A DNA stretch of 64,000 bases from Xenophilus arseniciresistens (GTDB lineage: Bacteria; Pseudomonadota; Gammaproteobacteria; Burkholderiales; Burkholderiaceae_C): NCBI RefSeq assembly GCF_028023875.1, contig NZ_JAQIPB010000006.1, positions 248,001 through 312,000 of the forward strand, in the 5' to 3' direction. Positions 32,525-43,353 of the stretch are shown here, piece by piece. Positions within the stretch are counted from its first letter, which is position 1; the number at the start of each line of letters is the position of its first letter. Under the pieces are notes generated by a model. The model saw only the letters and a program-made list of their open reading frames with translations. It had not been told where the DNA came from and searched no databases. The position numbers and the translations under genes were made by a program.

Positions 32525-32633
32525 CAGGGCCTTCCCATACCGCCAGGCGGCAACGCCCGGCGGTTTTGCTTTTGATGGCGGCCCCGCATGCAGTTGCAGC
32601 GGCGCCGCCTCCACAATGACGGAGAACCGAGCA

Positions 32634-33113
32634 ATGGCCACGACCCTTCCCATCACCACGCGCGGCGCAGAAATGCTGCGCGAGGAACTGCACCGCCTCA
32701 AGACGGTGGAGCGTCCTTCGGTGATCAACGCGATCGCCGAAGCGCGCGCGCAGGGGGACCTGAGCGAGAACGCCGACTACGACGCAGCCAAGGACCGCCA
32801 GGGCTTCATCGAAGGCCGCATCCAGGAAATCGAAGGCAAGCTGTCGGTGGCCCAGATCATCAACCCGGCCGACGTGGATGCCGGCGGCAAGGTGGTCTTC
32901 GGCGCCACGGTGGAGCTGGAGGAAGAAGACAGCGGCGAAGGCGTGACCTACCAGATCGTGGGCGAGGACGAGGCCGATCTCAAGAAGGGCCTGATCAACG
33001 TGTCCAGCCCCATCGCGCGCGCGCTGATCGGCAAGGAAGAGGGCGACACCGCCGTGGTGCAGGCACCGGGCGGCGAGAAGCACTACGAGATCGTGGGTGT
33101 GAGCTACCGCTGA
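32634..33113 (+). CDS. greA: transcription elongation factor GreA
   Basis: Rescues backtracked RNA polymerase by stimulating transcript cleavage. The 159 aa show the N-terminal coiled coil with the basic/acidic tip [21 protein letters not shown] and the C-terminal FKBP-like domain. ATG 32634 ([11 protein letters not shown]) is preferred over ATG 32616 because ACGGAGAA at 32619-32626 precedes the former. Its own promoter is predicted upstream. Confidence 0.96.
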   Translation: MATTLPITTRGAEMLREELHRLKTVERPSVINAIAEARAQGDLSENADYDAAKDRQGFIEGRIQEIEGKLSVAQIINPADVDAGGKVVFGATVELEEEDSGEGVTYQIVGEDEADLKKGLINVSSPIARALIGKEEGDTAVVQAPGGEKHYEIVGVSYR

Positions 33114-33124
33114 GTTCAAGCGGC

Positions 33125-33550
33125 ATGAGACAGCGCATCGCCCTGATGAGTGCCGCCCTCTGGTGGGGCAGCCTCACGGCCATCGGCTTCGTGGTGGTGC
33201 CGCTTCTGTTCATGCACCTGGCCACGCCGGCCATGGCCGGCGCCATGGCGGCGCGCCTGTTCACGGCGCAGAGCTGGCTGTCGGTGGGTTGCGCGCTGCT
33301 GCTGTTGCTGGCCTTGACGAAGCGCCCCGAAGGGGAAGACGACCTTCCCGCACCGCCGCCGGCCGCCGTGATGCCCGTCATGGGCGGGCTGCTGCTGGCC
33401 TTGCTGATCGAATACGCGGTTGCGCCCCGCATCGTGGCGCGAGAGAGCCTCAAGCTGTGGCACAACCTGGGTACCGGCATGTACCTGCTGCAGTGGCTGT
33501 GTGCCGGCCTGGCCCTGTGGCGGCTGGCGCGCACCTTGCCGGCACGCTGA
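33125..33550 (+). CDS. DUF4149-family membrane protein
   Basis: A 141-aa inner-membrane protein with four predicted membrane helices (about 8-30, 45-63, 78-98 and 115-135) and a Pro-rich loop between helices 2 and 3. The family is known only as DUF4149 and its function is not established. It lies 11 bases after greA, a recurrent neighbour in betaproteobacteria by my recollection, and is likely cotranscribed with it. Confidence 0.8.
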   Translation: MRQRIALMSAALWWGSLTAIGFVVVPLLFMHLATPAMAGAMAARLFTAQSWLSVGCALLLLLALTKRPEGEDDLPAPPPAAVMPVMGGLLLALLIEYAVAPRIVARESLKLWHNLGTGMYLLQWLCAGLALWRLARTLPAR

Positions 33551-33600
33551 GGCACTGGGCTGTGGCTGCGCCGGCCGAAGGCGCGATTGGAGTGAGTGCG

Positions 33601-34479
33601 ATGGAATCGCAGATTCTGAATCTGGAGGCCAGCGACTGGCACGGCGTAGCCAGCAACCCGGCCTGGACGGCGGCGCTGGAGGCCGGCAAGGTGCTGTACT
33701 TCCCGAAGCTGCGCTTTGCGCTGGAGGCCGGCGAAGAAGCGCTGCTGCGCCCCGAGGTGCGCGACCCCAAGAGCCGCAACATCAGCCTGGGCATCGACGA
33801 CCGCCTCAAGGGCGCCGCCGGCGACGCGGCCACGCAGGAGGCCGTGGCGCGCATGGTCCGTCGCTTCCGTGCGCAGGCGCGGGCGCTGATCGATGGCCTG
33901 TTGCCCGATTACGCCCCCAAGCTGCGTGCCGCGCCCACGAGCTTTAGACCCATGCAGGTGGAGACGCGCACCCAGTCCTGGCGCGCGGACGACCGCCGGC
34001 TGCATGTGGACTCCTTTCCTTCACGCCCCAATTACGGCGAGCGCATCCTGCGCGTGTTCACCAACCTCAACCCGCAAGGGCAGCCGCGGGTCTGGCGCGT
34101 GGGTGAGCCCTTCGAGGACGTGGCCCGGCGCTTCCTGCCGCGCGCCACGCCCTATTCGGCCTGGAAGGCGAGGGCGCTGCAGGCGCTGCACGTCACCAAG
34201 TCGCTGCGCAGCGAATACGACCACCTGATGCTGCAGCTGCATGACGGCATGAAGAGCGACCTGGACTACCAGGCCCGGGCGCCGCAGGAAACGATGGCCT
34301 TCCCGGCCGGTTCCACCTGGGTGTGCTTTTCAGACCAGACCTCGCATGCCGTCATGTCGGGCCAGTACATGATGGAGCAGACGCTGTACCTGCCCCCCGG
34401 CCAGGAGTACGACCCGAAGGCCAGCCCACTGGCCATCCTGCAGAGGCTCACGGGCCGCCCGCTGGTCGGCGCGCGCTGA
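33601..34479 (+). CDS. kdoO: Kdo hydroxylase (Fe(II)/2-oxoglutarate-type)
   Basis: Likely hydroxylates the 3-position of 3-deoxy-D-manno-octulosonate in LPS to give Ko, which makes the inner core more acid-stable. The 292-aa protein resembles the Kdo-hydroxylase family: His135-x-Asp137 in LHVDSFPSRP are the iron ligands, with a distal His in DQTSHAVMSGQYMMEQT. ATG 33601 is the first ATG after the DUF4149 gene. Assignment rests on remembered family motifs. It faces a glycosyltransferase on the opposite strand. Confidence 0.8.
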   Translation: MESQILNLEASDWHGVASNPAWTAALEAGKVLYFPKLRFALEAGEEALLRPEVRDPKSRNISLGIDDRLKGAAGDAATQEAVARMVRRFRAQARALIDGLLPDYAPKLRAAPTSFRPMQVETRTQSWRADDRRLHVDSFPSRPNYGERILRVFTNLNPQGQPRVWRVGEPFEDVARRFLPRATPYSAWKARALQALHVTKSLRSEYDHLMLQLHDGMKSDLDYQARAPQETMAFPAGSTWVCFSDQTSHAVMSGQYMMEQTLYLPPGQEYDPKASPLAILQRLTGRPLVGAR

Positions 34480-34509
34480 GCGGCTTTGGCTCGCCCGGCG
34501 CAGCGGGCC

Positions 34510-35259
34510 TCACTCCTTCCAGTGCTCGGCGATCCAGGTCGCCGGCTCGATGTGGGCAAAGCGCTTGTTGCGCCGGCCCACCAGGGCATCGGGCGGATTG
34601 CATTCGCCGTGGAAGATCACGATGCGCGCATCGTCCGGCACGAAGGGCGGCTTCCAGTAGTTGCTGGGCCAGCTCGGGATGCCGTGGTACTTGAAGCTGG
34701 GGCACCAGGCGCTGGGCCAGTAGCCCAGCTTGCGCTGGCGGTGCAGGAAGTCCGAGAGGAAGGCCTGCTCGTTGCGGAACTGCCTGGGCACCTCGTCCAT
34801 GTGGGCCCGGAAGTGGGCCAGCACGTCGGCATGCGCGCCCAGCTCGAAGCGGTAGACCGAGGAATTGCCGGTCACGCGCTCGCCAAAACGCCAGAAGCGC
34901 GGGTAGTCGTGAATGATCAGGAACTGGCCGGGCAGGGTGAAGAATTCGTCGAGCGAGCCGACGATCACCACGTCCAGGTCCAGGAACAGCGCCGTGCCCC
35001 GCAGGCCATGGAGGTCGGCCTCGAAGGTGGTCAGCTTCTTCCAGGCCCGGTCGGGCTGGCCGGGCTTGAGTTCAAGGGCCAGCGGCGGGATCGGCAGGCA
35101 CTGCACTTCGGCCCGGATGCCCTCGCTGCGATCGGTCAGGCAGACGAAATTGAAGTCGCCGCTCAGATGGCGGCGCACCATGGCATAGAGGCGGTTGACG
35201 TATTCGGGGCCATATTTGGTGCCCCATTTCATGCACAGGATGTGGCGCTGGCCGCTCAT
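34510..35259 (-). CDS. glycosyltransferase-like protein
   Basis: A 249-aa cytoplasmic protein with a GT-A-like nucleotide-sugar fold. It has an N-terminal YGPEYVNRLYAMVRRHL strand-helix, FVCLTDRSEGI, a DxD metal motif in TALFLDLDVVIVGS, and a C-terminal FHGECNPPDAL with a His that could bind metal. Donor and acceptor are unknown. It starts 6 bases after yhbY on the same strand. Proximity to the Kdo hydroxylase hints at a cell-surface sugar role, but that is inference. Confidence 0.75.
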   Translation of the reverse strand: MSGQRHILCMKWGTKYGPEYVNRLYAMVRRHLSGDFNFVCLTDRSEGIRAEVQCLPIPPLALELKPGQPDRAWKKLTTFEADLHGLRGTALFLDLDVVIVGSLDEFFTLPGQFLIIHDYPRFWRFGERVTGNSSVYRFELGAHADVLAHFRAHMDEVPRQFRNEQAFLSDFLHRQRKLGYWPSAWCPSFKYHGIPSWPSNYWKPPFVPDDARIVIFHGECNPPDALVGRRNKRFAHIEPATWIAEHWKE

Positions 35260-35265
35260 CGCAGA

Positions 35266-35736
35266 TCAATCCGCCTGCCGCTTCTTGACGGACTTCTGCT
35301 TGGGCTTGGCGCGCTTGATGGTGCCGCCCGGCGTCAGGCGCTGGTTGCCCAGCACGCGCAGGATCTTCACCTCGGGGCGCTGGCCGCCCTTGCCGTACTT
35401 GAGCACCTTCACGTCCTTCGGGCCGGGCATGCGGTCCTCGTCGACGGCGCGTTCCTTGACGGGCTTGGGGCGCCACAGCACCAGCAGCTTGCCGATGTGC
35501 TGGATGGGGGCGGCGTCCAGCGTGTCGGCCAGCTCGGCCAGCATGGCGTCGCGCGCCAGGCGGTCGTCGGAAAACACGCGGATCTTGATCAGTCCATGGG
35601 CCTTGAGGGCGGCATCGGCCTCCTTCTTGACGGCCGGGGTGAGCCCATCGCCACCGATCATGACGATCGGATCGAGGTGGTGGGCGTCAGCGCGGTGCAC
35701 TTTGCGCTGCGCGGGGGTGAGTTGAATGGCGGGCAT
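35266..35736 (-). CDS. yhbY: CRS1/YhbY-domain RNA-binding protein
   Basis: Ribosome-assembly RNA-binding protein. The CRM domain covers about residues 1-95 ([49 protein letters not shown]). A basic C-terminal extension of about 55 residues rich in Lys makes it 156 aa, longer than E. coli YhbY (97 aa). The start at 35736 lies only 20 bases from the divergent rlmE start, the conserved yhbY/rlmE pairing. A GATAAT -10 sits in that gap. Confidence 0.9.
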   Translation of the reverse strand: MPAIQLTPAQRKVHRADAHHLDPIVMIGGDGLTPAVKKEADAALKAHGLIKIRVFSDDRLARDAMLAELADTLDAAPIQHIGKLLVLWRPKPVKERAVDEDRMPGPKDVKVLKYGKGGQRPEVKILRVLGNQRLTPGGTIKRAKPKQKSVKKRQAD

Positions 35737-35741
35737 GGCCC

Positions 35742-35748
35742 TATTATC
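35742..35748. promoter_or_regulatory. overlapping divergent -10 elements of yhbY and rlmE
   Basis: The 7 bases TATTATC read as -10 TATTAT for rlmE (plus) and -10 GATAAT for yhbY (minus). The start codons are 10 and 7 bases away, so both messages would have almost no 5' leader. -35 boxes would lie inside the opposite gene and are weak. Confidence 0.5.
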
Positions 35749-35756
35749 GAGCCGCA

Positions 35757-36419
35757 ATGAAGGTGAAAACAAAGAGCGCCAAGGTCAACAAGTCCTGGCT
35801 CAACGACCATGTGAACGATCCCTGGGTCAAGCAGGCCCAGAAGGACGGCTATCGCGCGCGCGCCGCGTACAAACTCAAGGAAATCGACGAGACGCTGAAC
35901 CTGATCCGGCCCGGCCAGGTGGTGGTGGACCTGGGCTCCACACCCGGTGCCTGGAGCCAGTACGTGCGGCGCCGGCTGTCACCGCAGGGTGCTGCGGTGG
36001 GGGAGTTGGCCGGCGCCATCATCGCGCTGGACCTGCTGCCCATGGAGCCCATCGAGGGCGTGCAATTCATCCAGGGCGACTTCCGCGAACCCGAGGTGCT
36101 GGCGCAGCTGGAGGCGGCGGTGCAGGGTCGGGCGGTGGACGTGGTGGTATCCGACATGGCGCCCAACCTTTCGGGCATCGGCTCGGCCGACGCGGCGCGG
36201 GTGGTCCATCTGGTCGAACTGGCCGTGGAGTTTTCGCGAGCCCATCTCAAGCCCGAAGGTGCGCTGGTCGCCAAGGTCTTCCATGGCGGCGGCTATGACG
36301 AGCTGGTGCGCCTGTTCAAGGCCAATTTCCGCATCGTCAAGCCGCTCAAGCCCAAGTCCTCGCGCGACAAATCTGCCGAGAACTTCCTGGTCGGCATCGG
36401 CCTGCGCCCCGAAGCCTGA
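35757..36419 (+). CDS. rlmE: 23S rRNA (uridine2552-2'-O)-methyltransferase RlmE
   Basis: Methylates U2552 in the A-loop of the large subunit. The 220 aa contain Lys39 of RARAAYKL, the SAM site [14 protein letters not shown], the catalytic Asp in [12 protein letters not shown], Lys in [12 protein letters not shown] and Glu in SAENFLVG: the K-D-K-E set. No ribosome-binding site is visible before ATG 35757, which fits a leaderless start. ftsH follows 174 bases downstream. Confidence 0.95.
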   Translation: MKVKTKSAKVNKSWLNDHVNDPWVKQAQKDGYRARAAYKLKEIDETLNLIRPGQVVVDLGSTPGAWSQYVRRRLSPQGAAVGELAGAIIALDLLPMEPIEGVQFIQGDFREPEVLAQLEAAVQGRAVDVVVSDMAPNLSGIGSADAARVVHLVELAVEFSRAHLKPEGALVAKVFHGGGYDELVRLFKANFRIVKPLKPKSSRDKSAENFLVGIGLRPEA

Positions 36420-36513
36420 GGGAAATTGCAAGCAATGTGGCCTTGTGTGTCTTATGCCGGGTCTGCCCTCTGGGGCTCCGGGGTTGCCATAGGGCTTTGG
36501 GGCGGTTTCGCAG

Positions 36514-36540
36514 CTTGAAAAGCCTAGAATCCGGCCCAAT
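36514..36540 (+). promoter_or_regulatory. sigma32-like heat-shock promoter of ftsH
   Basis: CTTGAAA (36514-36520), 14 bases, CCCAAT (36535-36540) resembles the sigma32 consensus CTTGAAA-N11-16-CCCCAT. A sigma70 -10-like TAGAAT (36525-36530) lies inside the same stretch. E. coli ftsH is a heat-shock gene, which makes the match meaningful. Confidence 0.6.
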
Positions 36541-36593
36541 TGACTGCGTAGTGGGCCTTTCTGTCATCCCCGCGTCACCGACTGGAGCATCGT

Positions 36594-38516
<1,923 letters not shown>

Positions 38517-38556
38517 CCGGCCGCCTGGTTCAGGTGCAGGCTGCCTGGCAGCAGCG

Positions 38557-38582
38557 AAACGGGGCTCAGGCCCCGTTTTTCG
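38557..38582 (+). terminator. Rho-independent terminator after ftsH
   Basis: The 8-bp stem AACGGGGC (38558-38565) / GCCCCGTT (38570-38577), with loop TCAG, is followed by T-rich sequence. Confidence 0.9.
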
Positions 38583-38637
38583 TTGAAGTGCCGGGGTGGC
38601 GCATGCATCATCCATCGCAAACGTCTTGCCGCATTCC

Positions 38638-39531
38638 ATGGCTTCGATGACCCCGGCCTCTTCCTTCTCCGCCTCCTGGCAGACCACGCGCTTTGCCATC
38701 GACCTGCGGCGCCCGCAGGTGATGGGCATCGTCAACGTCACGCCCGATTCCTTCTCGGACGGCGGCGCCCATGCCGGCACCGCCGCCGCGCTGCGCCATT
38801 GCGAGCAACTGATCCGCGACGGCGCCGACATTCTCGACATCGGTGGCGAATCGACGCGCCCCGGCAGCCCCGCGGTGCCGCTCGACGAGGAAAGCGCGCG
38901 CGTGCTGCCCGTGGTGCGCGAGGCGCTGCGCTTGGGCGTGCCGCTGTCCATCGATACCTACAAGCCTGCGCTGATGCAGGCCGTGCTGGACCTGGGCGCG
39001 GACGTCGTCAACGACATCTGGGCGCTGCGCCAGCCCGGCGCGCTCGAGGCGGTGGCCGCGCACCCGAACTGCGGCGTGTGCCTGATGCACATGCACCGCG
39101 ACCCCCAGACCATGCAGGCGCTGCCGATGGCCGGCGACGGCGTGCCCCTGGTGCGCAGCTTCCTGTCCGAGGCGGTGCAGTGCCTGCGCGCGCGGGGCGT
39201 GGCGGCCGGGCGCATCGTGCTCGACCCAGGCATCGGCTTCGGCAAGACGGTGGAACAGAACTTCGCGCTGCTGGCGCGCCAGGGCGAGCTGTTGACGCTG
39301 GGCTATCCGCTGCTGGCCGGCTGGTCGCGCAAGTCGTCGCTGGGCGCCGTCACGGGCCTGCAGGTGCCGGCCGACCGCATGGTGGCCAGCACCGCCGCGG
39401 CCGTGCTGGCCGTCGAGCGCGGGGCGCGCATCGTGCGCGTGCATGACGTGCGCGAAACGGTGCAGGCGCTCTCCGTGTGGCGTGCCATGCAGGCCGAGCA
39501 GGGCGAAGGCGGCCGGCACCGGCCTCTTTGA
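38638..39531 (+). CDS. folP: dihydropteroate synthase
   Basis: Condenses p-aminobenzoate with hydroxymethyl-dihydropterin diphosphate in folate synthesis. The TIM-barrel motifs are MGIVNVTPDSFSDGG, DILDIGGESTRPGS, SIDTYKPALMQA, DVVNDIW and VLDPGIGFGKT, with the SRKSSLG loop near the C-terminus. The start is uncertain between ATG 38638, ATG 38647 and an upstream GTG 38596. 38638 gives 297 aa. glmM follows, the usual pairing. Confidence 0.94.
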   Translation: MASMTPASSFSASWQTTRFAIDLRRPQVMGIVNVTPDSFSDGGAHAGTAAALRHCEQLIRDGADILDIGGESTRPGSPAVPLDEESARVLPVVREALRLGVPLSIDTYKPALMQAVLDLGADVVNDIWALRQPGALEAVAAHPNCGVCLMHMHRDPQTMQALPMAGDGVPLVRSFLSEAVQCLRARGVAAGRIVLDPGIGFGKTVEQNFALLARQGELLTLGYPLLAGWSRKSSLGAVTGLQVPADRMVASTAAAVLAVERGARIVRVHDVRETVQALSVWRAMQAEQGEGGRHRPL

Positions 39532-39609
39532 ACGGATTGGCTGGTTTCCCATCACGATGGGGAAAATGTGCCAAACAGGTCATAACAACAACGCGAGGAG
39601 CATTCATCC

Positions 39610-40941
39610 ATGACGGCCAGACAGTACTTCGGCACCGACGGCATCCGCGGCACGGTCGGCAAGCCGCCCATCACGCCCGACTTCGTGCTGCGCCTTGCGC
39701 ATGCGGTGGGCCGCGTGCTCAAGAAGACCGAGGCGCGGCCCACGGTGCTGATCGGCAAGGACACGCGGATCTCGGGCTACATGCTGGAGTCGGCGCTGGA
39801 GTCGGGCTTCAACTCGGCCGGCGTCAACGTGGTGCTGCTGGGGCCCTTGCCCACGCCGGGCGTGGCCTACCTGACACGCGCGCAGCGCGCCAGCCTGGGC
39901 GTGGTGATCAGCGCCAGCCACAACCCCTTCGCCGACAACGGCATCAAGTTCTTCAGCGCGCAAGGCACCAAGCTCAGCGACGAGTGGGAACTGGCCGTGG
40001 AAGCCGCTTTGGCCGAGCCGCCCGTGTGGGCCGATTCGGCCGCGCTGGGCCGCGCGCGCCGGCTCGACGATGCGGCGGGCCGCTACATCGAGTTCTGCAA
40101 GAGCACCTTCCCGGCCGATCTGAGCCTGCGCGGCCTGAAGCTGGTGGTGGACGCCGCCCATGGCGCGGCCTACCACGTGGCGCCCAACGTGTTCCACGAA
40201 CTCGGTGCCGACGTGGTCAGCATCGGCGTGCAGCCCGACGGCCTGAACATCAACAAGGGCGTGGGCGCCACCCACCCCCAGGCGCTGATCGAGGCCGTCA
40301 AGGCCCGCGGCGCGGACTACGGCATTGCACTCGACGGCGACGCTGACCGGCTTCAACTGGTCGATGCGCAGGGGCGCCTCTACAACGGCGACGAACTGCT
40401 GTGGCTCATGGCCGCCGATCGCATGGCGCAAGGCCGCAAGCCCGAAGGTGTGGTGGGCACGCTGATGACCAACAAGGCCGTGGAAATGGCCTTCAAGGCC
40501 GCGGGCGTGGAGTTCGTGCGCGCCAAGGTCGGCGACCGCTACGTGCTCGAAGAACTGGGCAAGCGCGGCTGGCTGCTGGGCGGCGAGGGCTCGGGCCACC
40601 TGCTGGCGCTGGACCGTCACACCACCGGCGATGGGCTGGTCAGCGCGCTGCAGGTGCTGCAGGCCTGCGTGCGCAGCGGCCGCACCGTGGCTCAGCTGCT
40701 CGAGGGCGTAGAACTGTTCCCGCAGACCCTGATCAACGTGCGGCTCAAGGATGGTCAGGACTGGCAATCCAACTGCGCGCTGGCCGAGGAAAGCGAACGC
40801 GCCGAAATCGAACTGGGCGACAGCGGCCGCGTGCTCATCCGCGCCAGTGGCACCGAGCCGCTGCTGCGCGTGATGGTCGAGGCGCGCGATGCGCAGCAGG
40901 CCGAGGCCTGCGCTCGGCGCATTGCGGCCACGCTGGGGTAG
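39610..40941 (+). CDS. glmM: phosphoglucosamine mutase
   Basis: Converts glucosamine-6-phosphate to glucosamine-1-phosphate for UDP-GlcNAc. The 443 aa have the N-terminal FGTDGIRG, active phosphoserine Ser103 in SASHNPF, the metal loop DGDADR, the sugar-binding GEGSGH and the phosphate-binding [13 protein letters not shown] ribosome site GAGGAG precedes ATG 39610. The product feeds the lipid A genes upstream in the window. Confidence 0.97.
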   Translation: MTARQYFGTDGIRGTVGKPPITPDFVLRLAHAVGRVLKKTEARPTVLIGKDTRISGYMLESALESGFNSAGVNVVLLGPLPTPGVAYLTRAQRASLGVVISASHNPFADNGIKFFSAQGTKLSDEWELAVEAALAEPPVWADSAALGRARRLDDAAGRYIEFCKSTFPADLSLRGLKLVVDAAHGAAYHVAPNVFHELGADVVSIGVQPDGLNINKGVGATHPQALIEAVKARGADYGIALDGDADRLQLVDAQGRLYNGDELLWLMAADRMAQGRKPEGVVGTLMTNKAVEMAFKAAGVEFVRAKVGDRYVLEELGKRGWLLGGEGSGHLLALDRHTTGDGLVSALQVLQACVRSGRTVAQLLEGVELFPQTLINVRLKDGQDWQSNCALAEESERAEIELGDSGRVLIRASGTEPLLRVMVEARDAQQAEACARRIAATLG

Positions 40942-40946
40942 CCGCC

Positions 40947-41501
40947 TTGGGCGAGCCGGTCGCGCCACGGGTGCTCGCGGTGCACGCCAGCGACGTGCAC
41001 GGCTTTTCCAAGTTCGCCGAGCCGGCGATTCGCCTGCTCGAAGGCTGGGGCGTGGCGGGCGACACGCATGCCGGCCGCACTGTGCAGCATCGCTCGCGCG
41101 TCGCGCGCAACCCCGATGCGCCCAATCTGCGGCAGGTGCATCTGATGCACGCCGAACTCTTCGACGAACTGGTGCACGCCGGCTTCGCGGTGTTCCCTGG
41201 CGATCTGGGCGAGAACATTACGACGCGCGGCATCGACCTGCTGGCCCTGCCCGCGGGCACGCGGCTGCGTCTGGGCGCCGAGGCCGAGGTGGAGATCACC
41301 GGCCTGCGCAACCCCTGCGTCCAGATCGACCGCTTTCAGAAAGGCCTGATGGCGGCCACCCTGGCGCGCGATGCCGATGGCGGTCTGGTGCGCAAGGCCG
41401 GTGTCATGGCCGTCGTCACCCGCGGCGGCCTGGTGCAGGCCGGCGATGCCATCACCGTGCTCTTGCCCCTTCCTCCTCATCATGCCTTGGAGCCCGTGTG
41501 A
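40947..41501 (+). CDS. MOSC-domain protein
   Basis: A 184-aa stand-alone MOSC protein, the fold of the molybdenum cofactor sulfurase C-terminal domain. The conserved Cys lies in RNPCVQIDRF, and other family positions are RQVHLMHAELFDEL and PGDLGENITTRGIDL. Such proteins probably handle sulfur transfer or bind Moco; the substrate is unknown. The start is uncertain: TTG 40947 has GGGGTA about 7 bases upstream, with GTG 40971 as an alternative. It overlaps the next gene by 4 bases. Confidence 0.8.
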   Translation: MGEPVAPRVLAVHASDVHGFSKFAEPAIRLLEGWGVAGDTHAGRTVQHRSRVARNPDAPNLRQVHLMHAELFDELVHAGFAVFPGDLGENITTRGIDLLALPAGTRLRLGAEAEVEITGLRNPCVQIDRFQKGLMAATLARDADGGLVRKAGVMAVVTRGGLVQAGDAITVLLPLPPHHALEPV

Positions 41502-41977
41502 TCCAGTCCCTGCTTGCCGACTACCGCGACCCGCGCCATAGCCAAGCGCTGGTCGAGCTGCTCGATGCCTACGCGCGCGACCCTGCGGGCGGCGGCACGC
41601 CGCTGGCCGAGGCCGTGAAGGCGGGCCTGCCAGCGGCGCTGGCGGCGCGGCCGCAGGCCTTCAGCGTGCTGGCTTTCGACGGTGATCAGCCCGTGGGCTT
41701 GATCAACTGCATCGAGGGCTTTTCGACCTTCGCCTGCCAGCCGCTGGTGAATGTGCACGACGTGGTGGTGCTGCCCAGCCATCGCGGGCAGCGCGTGGCC
41801 CGGCGCATGTTCGAAGCGGTGGAAGCCGAAGCGCGCCGCCGCGGTGCCTGCAAGCTCACGCTCGAAGTGCTGTCGGGCAATGCGCCGGCGCTGCGCACCT
41901 ATGAACGCGAAGGCTTTGCCGGCTACCAGCTGGACCCGGCTTTCGGCCAGGCGCTGTTCCTGCAGAAGAAGCTCTGA
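41498..41977 (+). CDS. GNAT-family N-acetyltransferase
   Basis: A 159-aa acetyl-CoA-dependent transferase. Motif A is VVVLPSHRGQRVARRMFEA, and the usual C-terminal NAPALRTYEREGF, contacting CoA, is present. The acceptor substrate cannot be told. GTG 41498 overlaps the MOSC stop by four bases (GTGA), suggesting coupled expression with it. Confidence 0.88.
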   Translation: MIQSLLADYRDPRHSQALVELLDAYARDPAGGGTPLAEAVKAGLPAALAARPQAFSVLAFDGDQPVGLINCIEGFSTFACQPLVNVHDVVVLPSHRGQRVARRMFEAVEAEARRRGACKLTLEVLSGNAPALRTYEREGFAGYQLDPAFGQALFLQKKL

Positions 41978-41995
41978 GAGGGTCCGGAGGCGATC

Positions 41996-42394
41996 TCAGC
42001 CGCTGATGTCCGCGCCGCGCTCGGCCAGCAGCCCGCGCAGCAGGCTGCGATGGCAGCGCGATTCGTCCTCGCAGTAGCAGCCCACCGACAGCGCCGTGTG
42101 GTGCGACAGCGCCGCCAGCAGATCGAGGCTGCGGCCGGGCTCGGCCTCGGCCATCTCGGCCTTGTAGCGGCGCACGAAGGCCGTCCAGTCGGCCGGCGCC
42201 TGCGAGGCCTGCGCCGCCTGGCCCAGCTTCATGGTCTCGGCCGAAGGCGCGAGATTCGGGTACCAGACGTCGTACCAGTTCTGGCGCGCAAATTCCGCCT
42301 TGGGCACGCCGCGCGGTGGCCGGCGCACGGTGCCGATGCGCAGGCCTTCGTCAGGGTGGCGCGCGCTGCCCAGTTGCACGATGCGGATGCTCAT
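41996..42394 (-). CDS. DUF488-family protein
   Basis: A 132-aa protein with the DUF488 pattern: an N-terminal IRIVQLGSARHPDEGLRIGTVRRPPRGVP, a central FARQNWYDVWYPNLAPS, and a C-terminal Cys/His/Arg cluster CYCEDESRCHRSLL. The biochemical role of this family is not established. It is encoded opposite the GNAT gene, with a gap of 18 bases, and divergent from the crotonase gene. Confidence 0.85.
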   Translation of the reverse strand: MSIRIVQLGSARHPDEGLRIGTVRRPPRGVPKAEFARQNWYDVWYPNLAPSAETMKLGQAAQASQAPADWTAFVRRYKAEMAEAEPGRSLDLLAALSHHTALSVGCYCEDESRCHRSLLRGLLAERGADISG

Positions 42395-42500
42395 GGTCTG
42401 CCTCCTTGGATTCCCTGCAAGCTTCTGCGCTGCACTGTAGCGCGTGCGATAGGCCCCGACGAAGGCCGCGCGGATACTGACCGCAGGAGATCAACAAGCC

Positions 42501-43295
42501 ATGACTGAACGCATCCAATCGATCCGCCACGACGATGGCGTGGTGGAGCTGCACCTCGCGCGCGAAGACAAGATGAACGCGCTGGACAGCGCAATGTTCG
42601 ACGCGCTGATCCACCACGGCGAGCAGCTGCGCGAAGACCGCGGCGTGCGCGCCGTGGTGCTCACGGGCCGCGGCCGGGCCTTCTGCGCGGGGCTGGACAT
42701 GGAGTCCTTCGCCAAGATGGGCGAGGGCGGCAACATGGACCTGCTGCCGCGCACCCACGGCCTGGCCAACAAGCCGCAGTACATCGCCACCGTGTGGCGC
42801 GATGTGCCGGTGCCCGTCATCGCCGCCGTGCATGGCGTGGCCTTCGGCGGTGGCCTGCAACTGGCGCTGGGGGCCGACCTGCGGCTGGTGACGGCCGACA
42901 CGCGGCTGTCGGTGATGGAGATCAAGTGGGGCCTGGTGCCCGACATGGGCGGCCTGCCGCTGATGCGCCCGCTGGTGCGTGACGACGTGGCGCGCGAGCT
43001 GACCTACACCGGCCGCATCGTGCTGGGCGAGGAGGCCGTGGCCCTGGGACTGGCCACGCGCGTGGTGGCCGACCCGTTGGCGCAGGCGCAGCACATGGCG
43101 CACGAGATCGCCTCGCGCAGCCCCGATGCCATCCGCGCCGGCAAGCGCCTGATGAACGCCATGGCCGACAGCCGCGTGAACGATGCCCAACTGCTGCTGG
43201 CCGAATCGCAGGAACAGCAGAAGCTGATCGGCAGCCCCAACCAGACCGAAGCGGTGCTGGCCAACCTGCAAAAGCGCGCACCGCGTTTCGTCTGA
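42501..43295 (+). CDS. crotonase-family (enoyl-CoA hydratase/isomerase-like) enzyme
   Basis: A CoA-thioester enzyme of 264 aa with the crotonase fold: oxyanion-hole segments FCAGLDMES and AFGGGLQLALGADLRL, and VMEIKWGLVPDMGG. At the first catalytic Glu position of classical enoyl-CoA hydratase there is Gln (GGLQLAL). The second Glu is kept (VMEIKW), and an Asp follows 8 residues later (PDMGG), as in dienoyl-CoA isomerases. Hydratase activity is therefore doubtful and isomerase activity more likely. Confidence 0.85.
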   Translation: MTERIQSIRHDDGVVELHLAREDKMNALDSAMFDALIHHGEQLREDRGVRAVVLTGRGRAFCAGLDMESFAKMGEGGNMDLLPRTHGLANKPQYIATVWRDVPVPVIAAVHGVAFGGGLQLALGADLRLVTADTRLSVMEIKWGLVPDMGGLPLMRPLVRDDVARELTYTGRIVLGEEAVALGLATRVVADPLAQAQHMAHEIASRSPDAIRAGKRLMNAMADSRVNDAQLLLAESQEQQKLIGSPNQTEAVLANLQKRAPRFV

Positions 43296-43353
43296 ACCCG
43301 GCCAAAGACCGGTGTCAAACGCGGGCCGCGCGCTGCGTTTAGAGTGCCGGCCC

